The notes below the pieces were generated by a model. It saw nothing but the letters and a program-made list of their open reading frames with translations, was not told the DNA's origin and made no database searches. Source: Candidatus Bathyarchaeota archaeon (GTDB lineage: Archaea > Thermoproteota > Bathyarchaeia > TCS64). Taken from it: 5,445 bases of DNA. The translations under genes and the position numbers were made by a program. The stretch lies in the NCBI GenBank assembly GCA_014730055.1, contig WJIV01000039.1:1-5445 (forward strand), written 5' to 3'. Positions 1 through 4,616 of the stretch are shown piece by piece; positions within the stretch are counted from its first letter, which is position 1; each line of letters begins with the position of its first letter.

Positions 1-428
1 CCACTGGATTGGACATGTCTTACTCACTTCTTAAGAGCGAGACCATGGCCGAACCTGAGGAGGAAGAGACTGAGACTGACCTGCTTGTCGAGTACGCTGC
101 ATTAATTCAACCAGATGGGGGAATGCCCGGAACTGACATCGAGGAAAGGATAATGAACAGCCTACTTTTCATCCTTGAGATAACCCAGCGGGAACCAGAG
201 GTCGTTGAAGCCTTCCAGATCCATCTGAACAGGCTTAAAAAATTCATTGAGAAAAATAAAAAGTCATTAAATGAAGATAATAACAAGAAACTAGAAGATA
301 TCTTAACCAGGCTTAGTAAAGGAGAACAAATCCAGGGAGACTGGAAAAGGCACCTCACCTTCATGAAAGAGAAAACACATCAAGCACACAAAAAAGAGAT
401 TGGAGAGATCTTGGATATATTGGAATAA
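1..428 (+). CDS. 3' end of a gene entering from the left; possible C-terminal tail of a VWA/VIT-type protein
   Basis: The frame is open from the first base to a TAA at 426-428, with no stop upstream, so this is most likely the C-terminal part of a longer protein. Internal candidate starts exist (TTG 9, ATG 15, ATG 45), but none has a convincing ribosome site. The visible tail of about 140 residues begins with an acidic stretch (AEPEEEETETD). It then has a compact helical segment containing LIQPDGGMPG and EERIMNSLLFILEI, and ends in a lysine-rich, probably helical or coiled-coil region. There are no cysteines, signal peptide or membrane segment. The 'LQxxDGG' phrase followed by paired hydrophobic helices resembles the C-terminal helical region of some prokaryotic von Willebrand factor A/VIT-domain proteins. 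That is an inference from remembered pattern, not a domain hit. Coding status is well supported; function is not. Confidence 0.65.
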   Translation, partial: TGLDMSYSLLKSETMAEPEEEETETDLLVEYAALIQPDGGMPGTDIEERIMNSLLFILEITQREPEVVEAFQIHLNRLKKFIEKNKKSLNEDNNKKLEDILTRLSKGEQIQGDWKRHLTFMKEKTHQAHKKEIGEILDILE

Positions 429-475
429 CACGCTAGGCTATACAATTAGTGATATTCATGTGCACAAGGTGTGAG

Positions 476-518
476 CCCCCCCCTCTAAGTTGCCTTCACC
501 GCCTTCACTCCCTTCACT
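476..518. repeat. C8 homopolymer followed by three tandem 9-bp units
   Basis: A run of eight C (476-483) is followed after 8 nt by three consecutive 9-bp units: GCCTTCACC (492-500), GCCTTCACT (501-509) and CCCTTCACT (510-518). Each differs from its neighbour at one position. The block lies in the spacer between the first gene and the DUF3795 gene. The rest of this spacer (429-580) holds no gene I can support. Confidence 0.7.
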
Positions 519-580
519 AAAACCTAATCTGGATTGGGCAATAACAGGGGCCTTGAGTCCTTTATCGTTCTGGTGGTAGA

Positions 581-594
581 TCTTAATATTATAT
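581..594 (+). promoter_or_regulatory. candidate TATA-like promoter box for the DUF3795 gene
   Basis: An A/T-only stretch (TTAATATTATAT) stands out in an otherwise mixed region. Archaeal transcription usually starts about 25 nt downstream of such a box, which would put the start near 614 and give a leader of roughly 50 nt. That fits the presence of a Shine-Dalgarno sequence for this gene, in contrast to the leaderless-looking genes elsewhere in the window. The assignment rests on base composition and position only. Confidence 0.35.
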
Positions 595-650
595 CGGTAA
601 GCTGGTGTGTATGGTTCAGAGACTGGAAACTATTTTTAGAAGCCCACTCT

Positions 651-655
651 AGGAG
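651..655 (+). promoter_or_regulatory. Shine-Dalgarno AGGAG that fixes the DUF3795 start
   Basis: AGGAG lies 7 nt before the ATG at 663. The same frame is open back to a TTG at 534, but that extension has no ribosome site and would add 43 hydrophobic residues not expected in DUF3795 proteins, which normally begin just before the first cysteine motif. Confidence 0.8.
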
Positions 656-662
656 TCTATTT

Positions 663-1103
663 ATGGAAAAGCTTGGACGGTGCGGTGTATACTGTGGCCA
701 ATGCACATCATTTACATCAGAAGTCTCTGACCTTGCTACAATGCTTAAGGACGTACTGGTCAAAGATTACTCCTGGCTAAAAGAAGAACAAGAGTTCGAC
801 TACGACAGCTTTTTAAAAGGACTAGAATGGTTCGAAGACTCAGACTGCCCCGGCTGCAGGCAGCATGAGGAGTCATGGTGCGACGTAAAGACCTGCATCA
901 AGATAAAGGAAAACACTGTGGACAACTGCCTACTATGCGAAGAGTTCTCCCGGTGCAGCCACACTGAGTACCAGAGAAACAGGTACTCGTACCTCCTGGA
1001 GCACATCGAATTCATCAAGGAACACGGAATCGAGGAATACCTGCGTGAACAGGAGAAAAAGGCTGAAGAAGGAGTAAGGATCCAGGACATAAGAGACTAC
1101 TAA
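663..1103 (+). CDS. DUF3795 family cysteine-rich (putative zinc/metal-binding) protein
   Basis: This is a 146-residue soluble protein with the DUF3795 layout. The N-terminal signature C7-GVY-C11-GQ-C14 is followed by a helical linker, then C62-PG-C65, C73, C78, C89-LL-C92 and C98. The middle cysteines match the family's pattern of 'C-x2-GC ... C-x4-C ... N-C-x2-C-x2-F'. Ten cysteines in about 90 residues indicate metal binding, most likely structural zinc. An Fe-S cluster cannot be excluded from sequence. The C-terminus (about 100-146) is a charged helix without cysteines. DUF3795 proteins are common in archaea and anaerobic bacteria, and no biochemical role is established to my knowledge. 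The start is set by the AGGAG at 651. The gene stands alone: the next gene, NifX-like, runs in the opposite direction 333 nt away. The family call is firm; the function is unknown. Confidence 0.88.
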   Translation: MEKLGRCGVYCGQCTSFTSEVSDLATMLKDVLVKDYSWLKEEQEFDYDSFLKGLEWFEDSDCPGCRQHEESWCDVKTCIKIKENTVDNCLLCEEFSRCSHTEYQRNRYSYLLEHIEFIKEHGIEEYLREQEKKAEEGVRIQDIRDY

Positions 1104-1436
1104 AAGGATAAAAAGGACCAACTAAGATCTACCTGTATTAGGATACCCAACGTTCCTGCTACCGCACTAACCTTTAGTCACACTACTTTCAATAAAGAAA
1201 CAGGAATTATCTGGCCTGGTTTCAAATTAATTAAGAGCCATGACTACCGTTACATTATTTCAAGATTTTTTCACGGATTCTATCATTTTCTAATTCATTT
1301 GATATGTTTAATCTTGTTACTCTGGTTCTGGCGAGATATCATGAATTTCTTGGCTTGCCCCGCTTGTATGTAGTAACGGTCTCAAGCAAGCGAAAAAAGT
1401 CCTCGACTGCCAACTAGCGTTTAATTTTATGTTTGA
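1104..1436. other. 333-nt spacer between convergent genes; no gene supported
   Basis: The DUF3795 gene and the NifX-like gene converge here. On the minus strand an oligo-T run (T6, plus-strand A6 at about 1395-1400) lies some 35-40 nt beyond the NifX-like stop and could serve as an archaeal T-rich terminator. On the plus strand the frame following the DUF3795 stop stays open from 1104 to a TAG at 1371-1373. It has no usable start before an ATG at 1341, and the predicted peptide is a hydrophobic run typical of T-rich DNA, so I do not call it a gene. Confidence 0.6.
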
Positions 1437-1757
1437 TTATTTCCATAATTCGCCATTCTTGAAGGCTTCAACGGCTTCCTTTACTGTTCCCCTTACGCCC
1501 TTAACGATCTTTATTCCAGCTTGAGATAATACATCAGTTGAATTTGGGCCTAGAGCCCCTGCCAGCACGACGTCCACGCCCTCTCCCGCCACGAGACGAG
1601 CTGCTTCTATTCCTCTCGGTGCGCTCATCCTTGTGTTAGGTAATATCTCGTGTTTCATCGTCTCCGTGTCAACTATTAAATAGTAAGGACTTCTCCCAAA
1701 CCTTGGGTCAATGGGTGATTCCAGGGTTTTCCCCGAAGCAGGAACCGCGACTCTCAT
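1437..1757 (-). CDS. NifX/NafY/NifB-C-like dinitrogenase iron-molybdenum cofactor-binding family protein
   Basis: This is a 106-residue single-domain protein of the NifX/NifB-C/NafY family (Pfam Nitro_FeMo-Co type), which has an RNase H-like fold and binds Fe-S or Mo/Fe clusters. Visible family features are the start MRVAVP, the DPRFGRSPYYLIVD segment (17-30), the GVDVVLAGALGPNS turn (60-73), and the end AGIKIVKG followed by GTVKEAVEAF. Length and domain limits match stand-alone archaeal members such as MTH1175-type proteins. The usual glycine-rich 'GGAGI' turn is shortened here to PRGI (47-50), about two residues fewer. No nif structural genes are nearby, so a role in nitrogen fixation is not implied. 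Solitary members are common in non-diazotrophs and are presumed to carry or sense metal clusters. The ATG at 1757 is preceded by AAAGGA (1768-1773), 10 nt upstream. Confidence 0.93.
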   Translation of the reverse strand: MRVAVPASGKTLESPIDPRFGRSPYYLIVDTETMKHEILPNTRMSAPRGIEAARLVAGEGVDVVLAGALGPNSTDVLSQAGIKIVKGVRGTVKEAVEAFKNGELWK

Positions 1758-2107
1758 AACGCATCATTCCTTTACTGGATTTTCATCAAGTTTAAAGGTA
1801 TACTCACAGAATTTTTATTTTTCCACGTTTGTTTTAGCTCGGTTCTTTCTAAAACTTTATCTAATTTTTAAAAACAGAGGTCTCGTCGTAAGTGAAAAAC
1901 AGATACAGCTACAGTAGCTGCATCAACTACAGCAAGAATGGAAAAAGATTAAGAAAAAAGCATTTTTAATATGAGGAAAAAAATCATCGATTATTTTTAT
2001 TGTCTTATATTGACTAATAGAGTGGTACATTTTATCTAGCTTCCATCTATTCGGTTTATTCACCATCTCCAAGGAATTAATCATCAATTGGTTATCATTT
2101 TATTATT
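1758..2107. other. 350-nt A/T-rich spacer; promoter of the NifX-like gene plus a possible coding scrap
   Basis: The spacer separates the vapC stop from the NifX-like start. Besides the candidate promoter at its low-coordinate end, it holds a small perfect inverted repeat, CAGCTA-cag-TAGCTG (1906-1920). It also holds a plus-strand reading frame (about 1894-1974) that would read as a Gln/Lys-rich helix if an in-frame TAG at 1915-1917 is ignored. No complete gene, tRNA or terminator with a convincing stem is visible. Confidence 0.5.
1810..1823 (-). promoter_or_regulatory. candidate TATA-like box for the NifX-like gene
   Basis: On the minus strand GAAAAATAAAAATT would place a transcript start near 1789. 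That gives a leader of about 30 nt containing the weak AAAGGA ribosome site. A second A/T-rich element (about 1791-1798) is closer and would give a very short leader. Neither can be preferred from sequence alone. Confidence 0.3.
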
Positions 2108-2500
2108 TCAATAGCTCTCAACAGATACATTTTCTATTCCTTGGAAATGTCTGGTATTACGGGTTAGTATTTTTTCCCCAACTGTTCTTGCGATCCCCGC
2201 TATCATTGCATCCTGTGGATTAATCGTATTGCCTTGTTTTCTCTTCTCTCCGTAGATACTTCCAGCTTCAATCGATGCTTTGAAGTCCAATGGCAGAAAA
2301 ATCAAAGACTCCAAAACCTCTTGAATCCTTTCTTTCTCCTCCAGGGGTTTTGTACTAAGAGATAACCCAACGTTTAACTCAAAAACCGTTGGAGCCGTTA
2401 CCATAAGAGGTGTACTGTTATTTTCCATCTCCTTTGCTTTTTCAGTGGCCTCCAGGTTATTTCTCATAACATCTATGATGAAGCAGGTGTCAGCAATCAT
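2108..2500 (-). CDS. vapC: VapC-type PIN-domain ribonuclease toxin
   Basis: This 130-residue protein has the complete PIN-domain layout. The first acidic motif is MIADTCFIID with D4. The second is APTVFELNVG with E41. The third is NPQDAMIAG with D97, followed by LTRNTRHF (112-119), where N115 occupies the fourth active-site region, and the family-typical end 'IENVSVESY'. PIN toxins use these clustered acidic residues to hold Mg2+ or Mn2+ and cut RNA, commonly tRNA or rRNA. The specific target cannot be read from sequence. All catalytic positions are intact, so the enzyme is expected to be active. Its ATG (2500) overlaps the vapB TGA by four bases (ATGA), so the two are translationally coupled and co-regulated. 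A GAGG just upstream, inside the vapB 3' end, may help initiation. Confidence 0.94.
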   Translation of the reverse strand: MIADTCFIIDVMRNNLEATEKAKEMENNSTPLMVTAPTVFELNVGLSLSTKPLEEKERIQEVLESLIFLPLDFKASIEAGSIYGEKRKQGNTINPQDAMIAGIARTVGEKILTRNTRHFQGIENVSVESY

Positions 2501-2736
2501 GAAGCCTCAACTTTTCTAAGGTTTCGCATTAAACTCTTCTCACTATCTTCCCGTAGATTATTGATGTTCTCAATAATTTCTGCTGCCTCTTGCTCGGAAA
2601 GAGTTCCAGCGAGTTCTAGTATTGATCTTTTCTGAGTTAGACGGTTAATTACCTGTGTAAAGCTCTCGTTTGGCTTTTTAAGTGCAGCCAGTCTTTGGTA
2701 AGCTTCATCGGATATGGATATATTCTTCGAGCCCAT
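2497..2736 (-). CDS. vapB: VapB-type antitoxin, UPF0330 family
   Basis: This 79-residue antitoxin partners the PIN toxin immediately downstream (4-nt overlap). The N-terminal half, KNISISDEAYQRLAALKKP (4-22) then SFTQVINRLTQK, is the UPF0330/VapB pattern. That pattern is a short beta strand followed by helices that dimerise and are expected to bind the operator. The C-terminal half (about 41-79) is charged and helical and should wrap the toxin's active site. I chose the ATG at 2736 because the family starts 3-5 residues before 'ISIS'. The frame extends to a TTG at 2790, but that would translate the CA repeat into an atypical Cys/His stretch. No Shine-Dalgarno sequence precedes the ATG. By analogy with the family, the antitoxin or the complex probably autoregulates the operon. 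Confidence 0.9.
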   Translation of the reverse strand: MGSKNISISDEAYQRLAALKKPNESFTQVINRLTQKRSILELAGTLSEQEAAEIIENINNLREDSEKSLMRNLRKVEAS

Positions 2737-2740
2737 ACAT

Positions 2741-2762
2741 ATCTGTGTGTGTATGTGTGTGC
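2741..2762 (-). repeat. CA/TG dinucleotide repeat in the vapBC leader
   Basis: An alternating purine-pyrimidine tract lies directly before the vapB start. It consists of two short CA runs separated by a T-containing step (ACACACATACACACACA on the coding strand). It sits between the TATA-like element and the start codon, covering the expected transcription start and any operator. Such tracts can slip during replication, which would change promoter-to-start spacing. Confidence 0.75.
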
Positions 2763-2768
2763 AATTAC

Positions 2769-2783
2769 TTATAATTTTATTTG
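2769..2783 (-). promoter_or_regulatory. candidate TATA-like promoter box of the vapBC operon
   Basis: AAATAAAATTATAAG on the coding strand resembles an archaeal TATA element. With the usual spacing of about 25 nt, transcription would begin near 2745-2750. That leaves a leader of roughly 10-15 nt, consistent with the absence of a ribosome site before vapB. Confidence 0.45.
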
Positions 2784-2942
2784 CATACAACTCAATAGAG
2801 TGATGATAAAGTCATCGATTAAATTACATGAATTGGACATTATTTCAACTAAATAATATACTTAATGAATGCATCTTTCCTTTTTGGGTAAAATAATAGT
2901 TTATTTCGATGCTCGAAAATCATTCCAGTATTCACGTTTAGA

Positions 2943-2952
2943 AATATTAAAG
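2943..2952 (+). promoter_or_regulatory. candidate TATA-like box of the MNT pseudogene
   Basis: An AATATTAAAG-like stretch lies about 27-36 nt before the ATG at 2979, which would give a leaderless transcript. Its survival fits recent gene death. The rest of the divergent spacer toward vapB (2791-2942) shows only A/T-rich sequence and one short direct-repeat copy near 2812. Confidence 0.3.
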
Positions 2953-2978
2953 TGACTTTAAGAGTACAAGTATTTGAG

Positions 2979-3379
2979 ATGGCCATATCTGAGGAACTTA
3001 TTTTATCTAAAATTAAGCTGAATTTATGAAGGGCACTGTAGCCCTATAAAGAAGTAATAGTCGCCTATCTATACGGGTCATCAGTGAAAGGATACGCACG
3101 TGAGGACAGCGACATCGATGTTGGGCTACTTCTAGATGAATGCTACCAACAAGAAGCACTATACCCAAAGGCGCTGGCAAGGAAAATTGAGAAGAGACTG
3201 AGCTTTGACGGACGATAGACATAAGGATCCTTAATAACAGAAACCTCAGCTTACAGCACCGCTTGATAAGTGAGGGAGAGTTAATAGTATCCCGAGATGA
3301 GGGAAAGAGGGCGCAGTTCGAGGCTAATGCGGTCTCCATGTACCTAGATATAAAGCGTTTTCATGAAGCTATGAAATGA
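2979..3379 (+). pseudogene. broken MNT-type minimal nucleotidyltransferase
   Basis: Read with corrections, this is a protein of about 133 residues, the normal size for MNT (pol-beta fold) nucleotidyltransferases. These usually form MNT-HEPN toxin-antitoxin pairs in which the MNT modifies the HEPN RNase. The frame starts at ATG 2979 (MAISEELILSKIKLNL) and meets TGA at 3027 and TAG at 3039. It then continues in the same frame with the signature YGSSVKGYAREDSDIDVG: GS at 3075-3080, and catalytic DxD from the D codons at 3111 and 3117. Near 3210-3217 the frame shifts by one lost base (or two gained), and the C-terminal half (DIRILNNRNLS ... DIKRFHEAMK) ends at TGA 3377-3379. No start codon lies between the stops and the GS motif, so an active N-terminus cannot be rebuilt by re-initiation. 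Both stops look like single-base changes. The motifs are otherwise well preserved, which points to recent inactivation. Confidence 0.9.
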
Positions 3380-3503
3380 AAGTTAGAGAAAATAATACCA
3401 AAAATCCGTTGCGATCAAAGAATTTACTCGGTCATGCATGACACAGAAACGGATAATTAAGGCCAGCGCGTTTCTACTCCAAAAGTTAGCTGCTACCCTA
3501 TAG
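3376..3503 (+). pseudogene. coding scraps after the MNT relic, possibly remains of its HEPN partner
   Basis: Directly after the MNT stop (ATGAAATGA overlap at 3371-3379) the same frame reads KLEKIIPKIR without a proper start. A second frame, open from about 3396, ends in MTQKRIIKASAFLLQKLA and a TAG at 3501-3503. Both pieces look like helical protein, and the second ends just before a T-rich terminator-like site, as a real gene would. MNT genes are usually followed by a HEPN gene (about 130 residues). Here only about 40 codons fit, so if this was a HEPN gene its core, including any Rx4-6H motif, has been lost. The identity comes from gene context and is not shown by a motif. Confidence 0.35.
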
Positions 3504-3511
3504 CTTTTTTT
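3492..3511 (+). terminator. weak hairpin plus T7 tract ending the MNT-relic unit
   Basis: GCTA (3492-3495) and TAGC (3501-3504) can pair around a 5-nt loop and are followed immediately by seven T (3505-3511). Archaeal termination relies mainly on oligo-T, so the T tract is the stronger part. It lies at the end of the plus-strand relic and just beyond the stop of the opposing ferredoxin gene. Confidence 0.5.
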
Positions 3512-3529
3512 CTCTGACCCATGTTTTAA

Positions 3530-3745
3530 CTAGTAGTGAATTATTCGCATTACTCTGCGTTGGCATGCTTCCACGCATTTCATGCATCTTGTGCATTTAC
3601 TGTCGATAATTTTGGGTGGTTTAGTGTCCAGTATCGCGTTTTCGGGGCAAGCATACACGCAGTAATAACACCCTGCGCATTTACCGATTACCCCGAGTGT
3701 AACAGATTTATTGTATCTGTATTTATCGATCTCTCTTGTCCCCAA
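3530..3745 (-). CDS. small 2[4Fe-4S] ferredoxin (possibly the C-terminus of a formerly longer protein)
   Basis: This 71-residue protein has two complete [4Fe-4S] motifs: C23-x2-C26-x2-C29-x3-C33-P and C51-x2-C54-x2-C57-x3-C61. The second lacks the usual proline (Q62). It should carry two clusters and pass low-potential electrons in the cytoplasm; the partner enzyme is unknown and no redox genes adjoin. The only start is a TTG at 3743-3745. AGGT lies 7 nt upstream on the coding strand, so initiation there is possible. However, protein-like sequence (KRYPYQVEP) continues in frame upstream of the TTG to a TAG at 3800-3802, without ATG or GTG. The 22-residue region before the first cysteine (REIDKYRYNKSVTLG) is also longer than in minimal ferredoxins. 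The gene may therefore be a truncated end of a larger iron-sulfur protein. Confidence 0.82.
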   Translation of the reverse strand: MGTREIDKYRYNKSVTLGVIGKCAGCYYCVYACPENAILDTKPPKIIDSKCTRCMKCVEACQRRVMRIIHY

Positions 3746-3796
3746 AGGTTCTACCTGATAGGGATAGCGTTTTTTAGTATTAATATACCGTTTGAA

Positions 3797-3895
3797 GACC
3801 TATGCTCTTACCTTGTGGATAAAGTCGGCATTATTGAAGTTAAAAAGAATCTGGGACGATCTGAGGTTTTAGGAAAGTATGGTTCAGAGCTTTGA
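3797..3895 (+). pseudogene. possible plus-strand gene tail abutting the ferredoxin
   Basis: A plus-strand frame ending at TGA 3896-3898 reads EDLCSYLVDKVGIIEVKKNL and continues to YGSEL. Of its 33 codons, 14 begin with G and 21 with a purine, the pattern of real coding DNA. The same frame further left merely shadows the ferredoxin on the other strand, so the coding signal begins near 3785-3797, about where the ferredoxin's upstream extension stops. I do not recognise the family. It may be the C-terminal remnant of a gene cut by a rearrangement. Confidence 0.3.
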
Positions 3896-3999
3896 AAATA
3901 TTAGATAATATCTAGATAATTGGGTATCATTCATCCATATCTTTTATCTTGCTTATGAATTTCTCAATATTTGTTATCGGTTGAATAGTCTAGGCAAAT

Positions 4000-4278
4000 T
4001 TATTCTTCTTCCATTAAGACAGTAAATGAGTGAATACATCCAAATTTATCTTCTAATACTAATTCGATTGCCTTAGTAATATTTTCACGCAACTTATCCC
4101 ATGTTTTTGCCTGGGTAATAGCTTCTGGAAAATCTTCACTCTGTGCAATATAACAACCATCTCTGCCTTTACTAACTACTACTTTGTAAATGAGTAAATA
4201 ATCTGTATTATTCGATGAAACTGTACTAGAGTCCCTAAGTTCATCAGAAATACTTCTTTTAATAGTAGTAAAAGACAT
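4000..4278 (-). CDS. HicB-like (UPF0150) family protein
   Basis: This 92-residue protein has a core (31-77) that reads YKVVVSKGRDGCYIAQSEDFP, then EAITQAKTWDKLRENITKAIELVLED. This is the HicB/UPF0150 partial RNase H-like fold, two or three strands plus a helix, normally used by antitoxins to bind HicA mRNA interferases. The end after residue 77 is too short for the DNA-binding domain (RHH or HTH) found in classical HicB, so autoregulation by this protein is doubtful. A Ser/Asn/Thr-rich extension (1-27) precedes the core and is unusual for the family. No in-frame ATG or GTG lies closer to the core, so the ATG at 4278 stands. I see no HicA (dsRBD-like, GSHHxxH) gene on either side, making this an orphan antitoxin or a solo UPF0150 protein. 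Confidence 0.85.
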   Translation of the reverse strand: MSFTTIKRSISDELRDSSTVSSNNTDYLLIYKVVVSKGRDGCYIAQSEDFPEAITQAKTWDKLRENITKAIELVLEDKFGCIHSFTVLMEEE

Positions 4279-4294
4279 GATTAATTTATAGAAT

Positions 4295-4307
4295 GTTAAA
4301 ATAAATA
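4295..4307 (-). promoter_or_regulatory. candidate TATA-like box for the HicB-like gene (leaderless)
   Basis: TATTTATTTTAAC on the coding strand is centred about 24 nt before the ATG, so transcription would begin at or next to the start codon. No Shine-Dalgarno sequence is present in the A/T-rich region between. Confidence 0.4.
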
Positions 4308-4408
4308 GTTTACGAGACTGAAATAATATTAATAATTATAAAATGAATTGTCTAATAATTTTTATAACAATTACCTAATCTTAGAAAATTATGTTGGAGT
4401 TAGATTAA

Positions 4409-4615
4409 GTTGATTACTTATCTACTGCCTGTTTCGATTTCAGTCCTCCACCAAGAGCACCAAGGCTATGCGATACCTGTGATCATGCTCTTATCCCTTA
4501 ACTACAACGACTCTTTGGATACGAACCCAAATACCAATACCTAGAGAAGTATCATGAGGAACTTCCAGTAACCGATCTACAAAGTTTGTACATCCTGAGT
4601 TCCCTTTATCTATGA
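4409..4615 (+). pseudogene. decayed gene fragment with a half zinc-ribbon
   Basis: A frame without a usable start reads FSPPPRAPRLCDTCDHALIP, a TAA at 4499-4501, then continues in the same frame as LQRLFGYEPKYQYLEKYHEE and on to a TGA at 4613-4615. A Pro-rich linker followed by C-x2-C and 'LxYIPQxxRWxC'-like sequence resembles the C-terminal zinc ribbons on many archaeal membrane or secreted proteins. Here the second C-x2-C pair is missing and a stop interrupts the domain. The stretch is clearly less A/T-rich than the flanking 4280-4400 spacer. It ends 1 nt before the stop of the convergent lectin-like gene. This is best read as a relic; the family is tentative. Confidence 0.4.
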
Positions 4616-4616
4616 G

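Noticed and set aside
534..662. N-terminal extension of the DUF3795 protein from a TTG
   Set aside because: The AGGAG before ATG 663 and the family's usual start just before the first Cys motif favour the shorter form.
1104..1373. Open plus-strand frame of about 89 codons directly after the DUF3795 stop, ending in a hydrophobic peptide
   Set aside because: It has no usable start until ATG 1341, no ribosome site and no recognisable motif. Hydrophobic runs are expected from T-rich DNA, so it is treated as spacer.
2798..2820. GTGATGA resembling a C box of an archaeal C/D box sRNA
   Set aside because: No D (CTGA), C' or D' box follows at a workable distance, and the segment overlaps the vapBC upstream region.
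3013..3339. Minus-strand open frame across the MNT relic
   Set aside because: It is the shadow of the MNT coding sequence; the plus strand carries the GS and DSDID motifs.
3536..3796. Plus-strand open frame across the ferredoxin
   Set aside because: Over this part it is the antisense of the Cys-rich ferredoxin. Only the end beyond about 3797 has independent coding character.
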